From Cellvibrionales bacterium (GTDB lineage: Bacteria > Pseudomonadota > Gammaproteobacteria > Pseudomonadales > JAHEGP01): a stretch of 6,731 nt of DNA. The first letter of the stretch is position 1. Each line of letters begins with the position of its first letter. Below the pieces are notes generated by a model. That model worked only from the letters and a program-made list of their open reading frames with translations, did not search any database and was not told the origin of the DNA. The translations under genes and the position numbers were made by a program. The stretch lies in NCBI GenBank assembly GCA_024645065.1, contig JAHEGP010000177.1, positions 1 through 6,731 of the forward strand, written 5' to 3'. Positions 6,306 to 6,731 of this stretch are shown here, one piece after another.

Positions 6306-6731
6306 GCAACCAGGCTCTATACAAGGCAACGCTGCTGGAGCATTACCGTCACCCAAGGAATCGCTGTGAAGGGCCCATGCACGATGCGGATGCCGTGGAG
6401 CGTGGCGCCAATCCCAGGTGTGGCGACGAGGTCGAGATCGGCATCTTCCTGAAGGGTCAAACCATCGAGGCGATACAATTCCGCGGCCGCGGTTGCGCCA
6501 TTTGCATCGCGTCGGCGTCGATGATGACCCAGGCCATTAGCGGTTCGAGTACGGCCGACGCGCGGGGCCTGTGCCAGCTAATGGGCGCCTGGTTTGGCGC
6601 CGTCGAGTCGACGGCGGATACCGGCCTGCCCGAGGAATTGCAGGCGCTCGCGGCAGTGCGCGATCACCCGGCGCGGCAACAATGCGTCCTGTTGTCCTGG
6701 GAGGCCCTTGCCGCGGCGCTGGAAAAAGCAA
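6302..6731 (+). CDS. sufU: SufU-type Fe-S scaffold / sulfur-transfer protein (3' partial)
   Basis: An open frame of 143 codons running off the window edge. My translation begins MSNQALYKATLLEHYRHPRN, the standard SufU/IscU N-terminus. Conserved ligands are Cys40 and Asp42 in NPRCGDEVE, Cys65 in GRGCAIC followed by ASASMMT, and Cys128 in ARQQCVLLSWEAL. The 62-residue gap between Cys65 and Cys128 is that of SufU (about 19 longer than IscU), which in Gram-positive bacteria binds zinc and takes persulfide sulfur from SufS. The SufU length is usually 140-155 residues, so only a few codons and the stop are missing. The start is ATG in a 4-base ATGA overlap with sufS, the typical SufS-SufU pairing. 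Odd points are extra cysteines at 22, 68 and 91; Cys68 makes a CxxC with Cys65 where family members usually have Ser. It most likely receives sulfur from the preceding enzyme; scaffold function is the alternative. Confidence 0.9.
   Translation, partial: MSNQALYKATLLEHYRHPRNRCEGPMHDADAVERGANPRCGDEVEIGIFLKGQTIEAIQFRGRGCAICIASASMMTQAISGSSTADARGLCQLMGAWFGAVESTADTGLPEELQALAAVRDHPARQQCVLLSWEALAAALEKA

Noticed and set aside
6481..6492. Twelve-base GC palindrome CCGCGGCCGCGG.
   Set aside because: It encodes the conserved glycine/arginine stretch before Cys65 of the SufU-like protein and is expected by chance at this GC content.
6537..6731. Minus-strand open frame at the right end of the window.
   Set aside because: The plus strand here encodes the conserved C-terminal half of the SufU-like protein including its third ligand cysteine; the minus-strand product is Arg/Pro-rich shadow sequence.

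Overview
The window is one strand of tightly packed genes (about 58-60% GC by eye, uniform throughout) that reads as a maturation operon for a molybdenum hydroxylase of the xanthine oxidase / aerobic CO dehydrogenase (Cox) family. The protein styles (MoxR ATPase, VWA CoxE, paired XdhC proteins, MocA-like transferase) and the codon use suggest a Pseudomonadota bacterium, probably a gammaproteobacterium. That placement is an impression from the sequences, not a database result.

Layout, all on the + strand: (1) 1-489, coxG-like SRPBCC protein, cut at its 5' end by the window edge; (2) 533-1420, CoxD-type MoxR AAA+ ATPase; (3) 1417-2613, CoxE-type VWA protein, overlapping coxD by 4 bases; (4) 2633-3547, first XdhC/CoxF-CoxI family protein with an unusual Cys-Cys tail; (5) 3544-4194, MocA-like molybdopterin cytidylyltransferase, overlapping by 4 bases; (6) 4203-5036, second XdhC/CoxI family protein; (7) 5040-6305, SufS-type cysteine desulfurase; (8) 6302-6731, SufU-type scaffold or sulfur-transfer protein, overlapping sufS by 4 bases and cut a few codons before its expected end. 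The largest gap between genes is 43 bases, so there is no room for unseen genes, and I see no promoter, terminator, RNA gene, mobile element or CRISPR array.

The genes make sense together. MocA makes the cytosine dinucleotide form of the molybdenum cofactor. The XdhC proteins would bind and hand over that cofactor, usually in its sulfurated form. CoxD and CoxE form a MoxR-VWA pair that remodels the apo-hydroxylase during active-site assembly. CoxG links the enzyme to the membrane or quinone pool. SufS releases sulfur from cysteine and SufU receives it. The most interesting point is that a dedicated SufS-SufU pair sits in the same transcription unit as the XdhC proteins, with no SufB, SufC or SufD in view. 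This suggests a private sulfur supply for the Mo=S (or Cu-S-Mo) centre or for the enzyme's [2Fe-2S] clusters. The catalytic subunits (large Mo, FAD and 2Fe-2S subunits) are not in the window, so the enzyme served cannot be named; CO dehydrogenase or a related hydroxylase are both possible.
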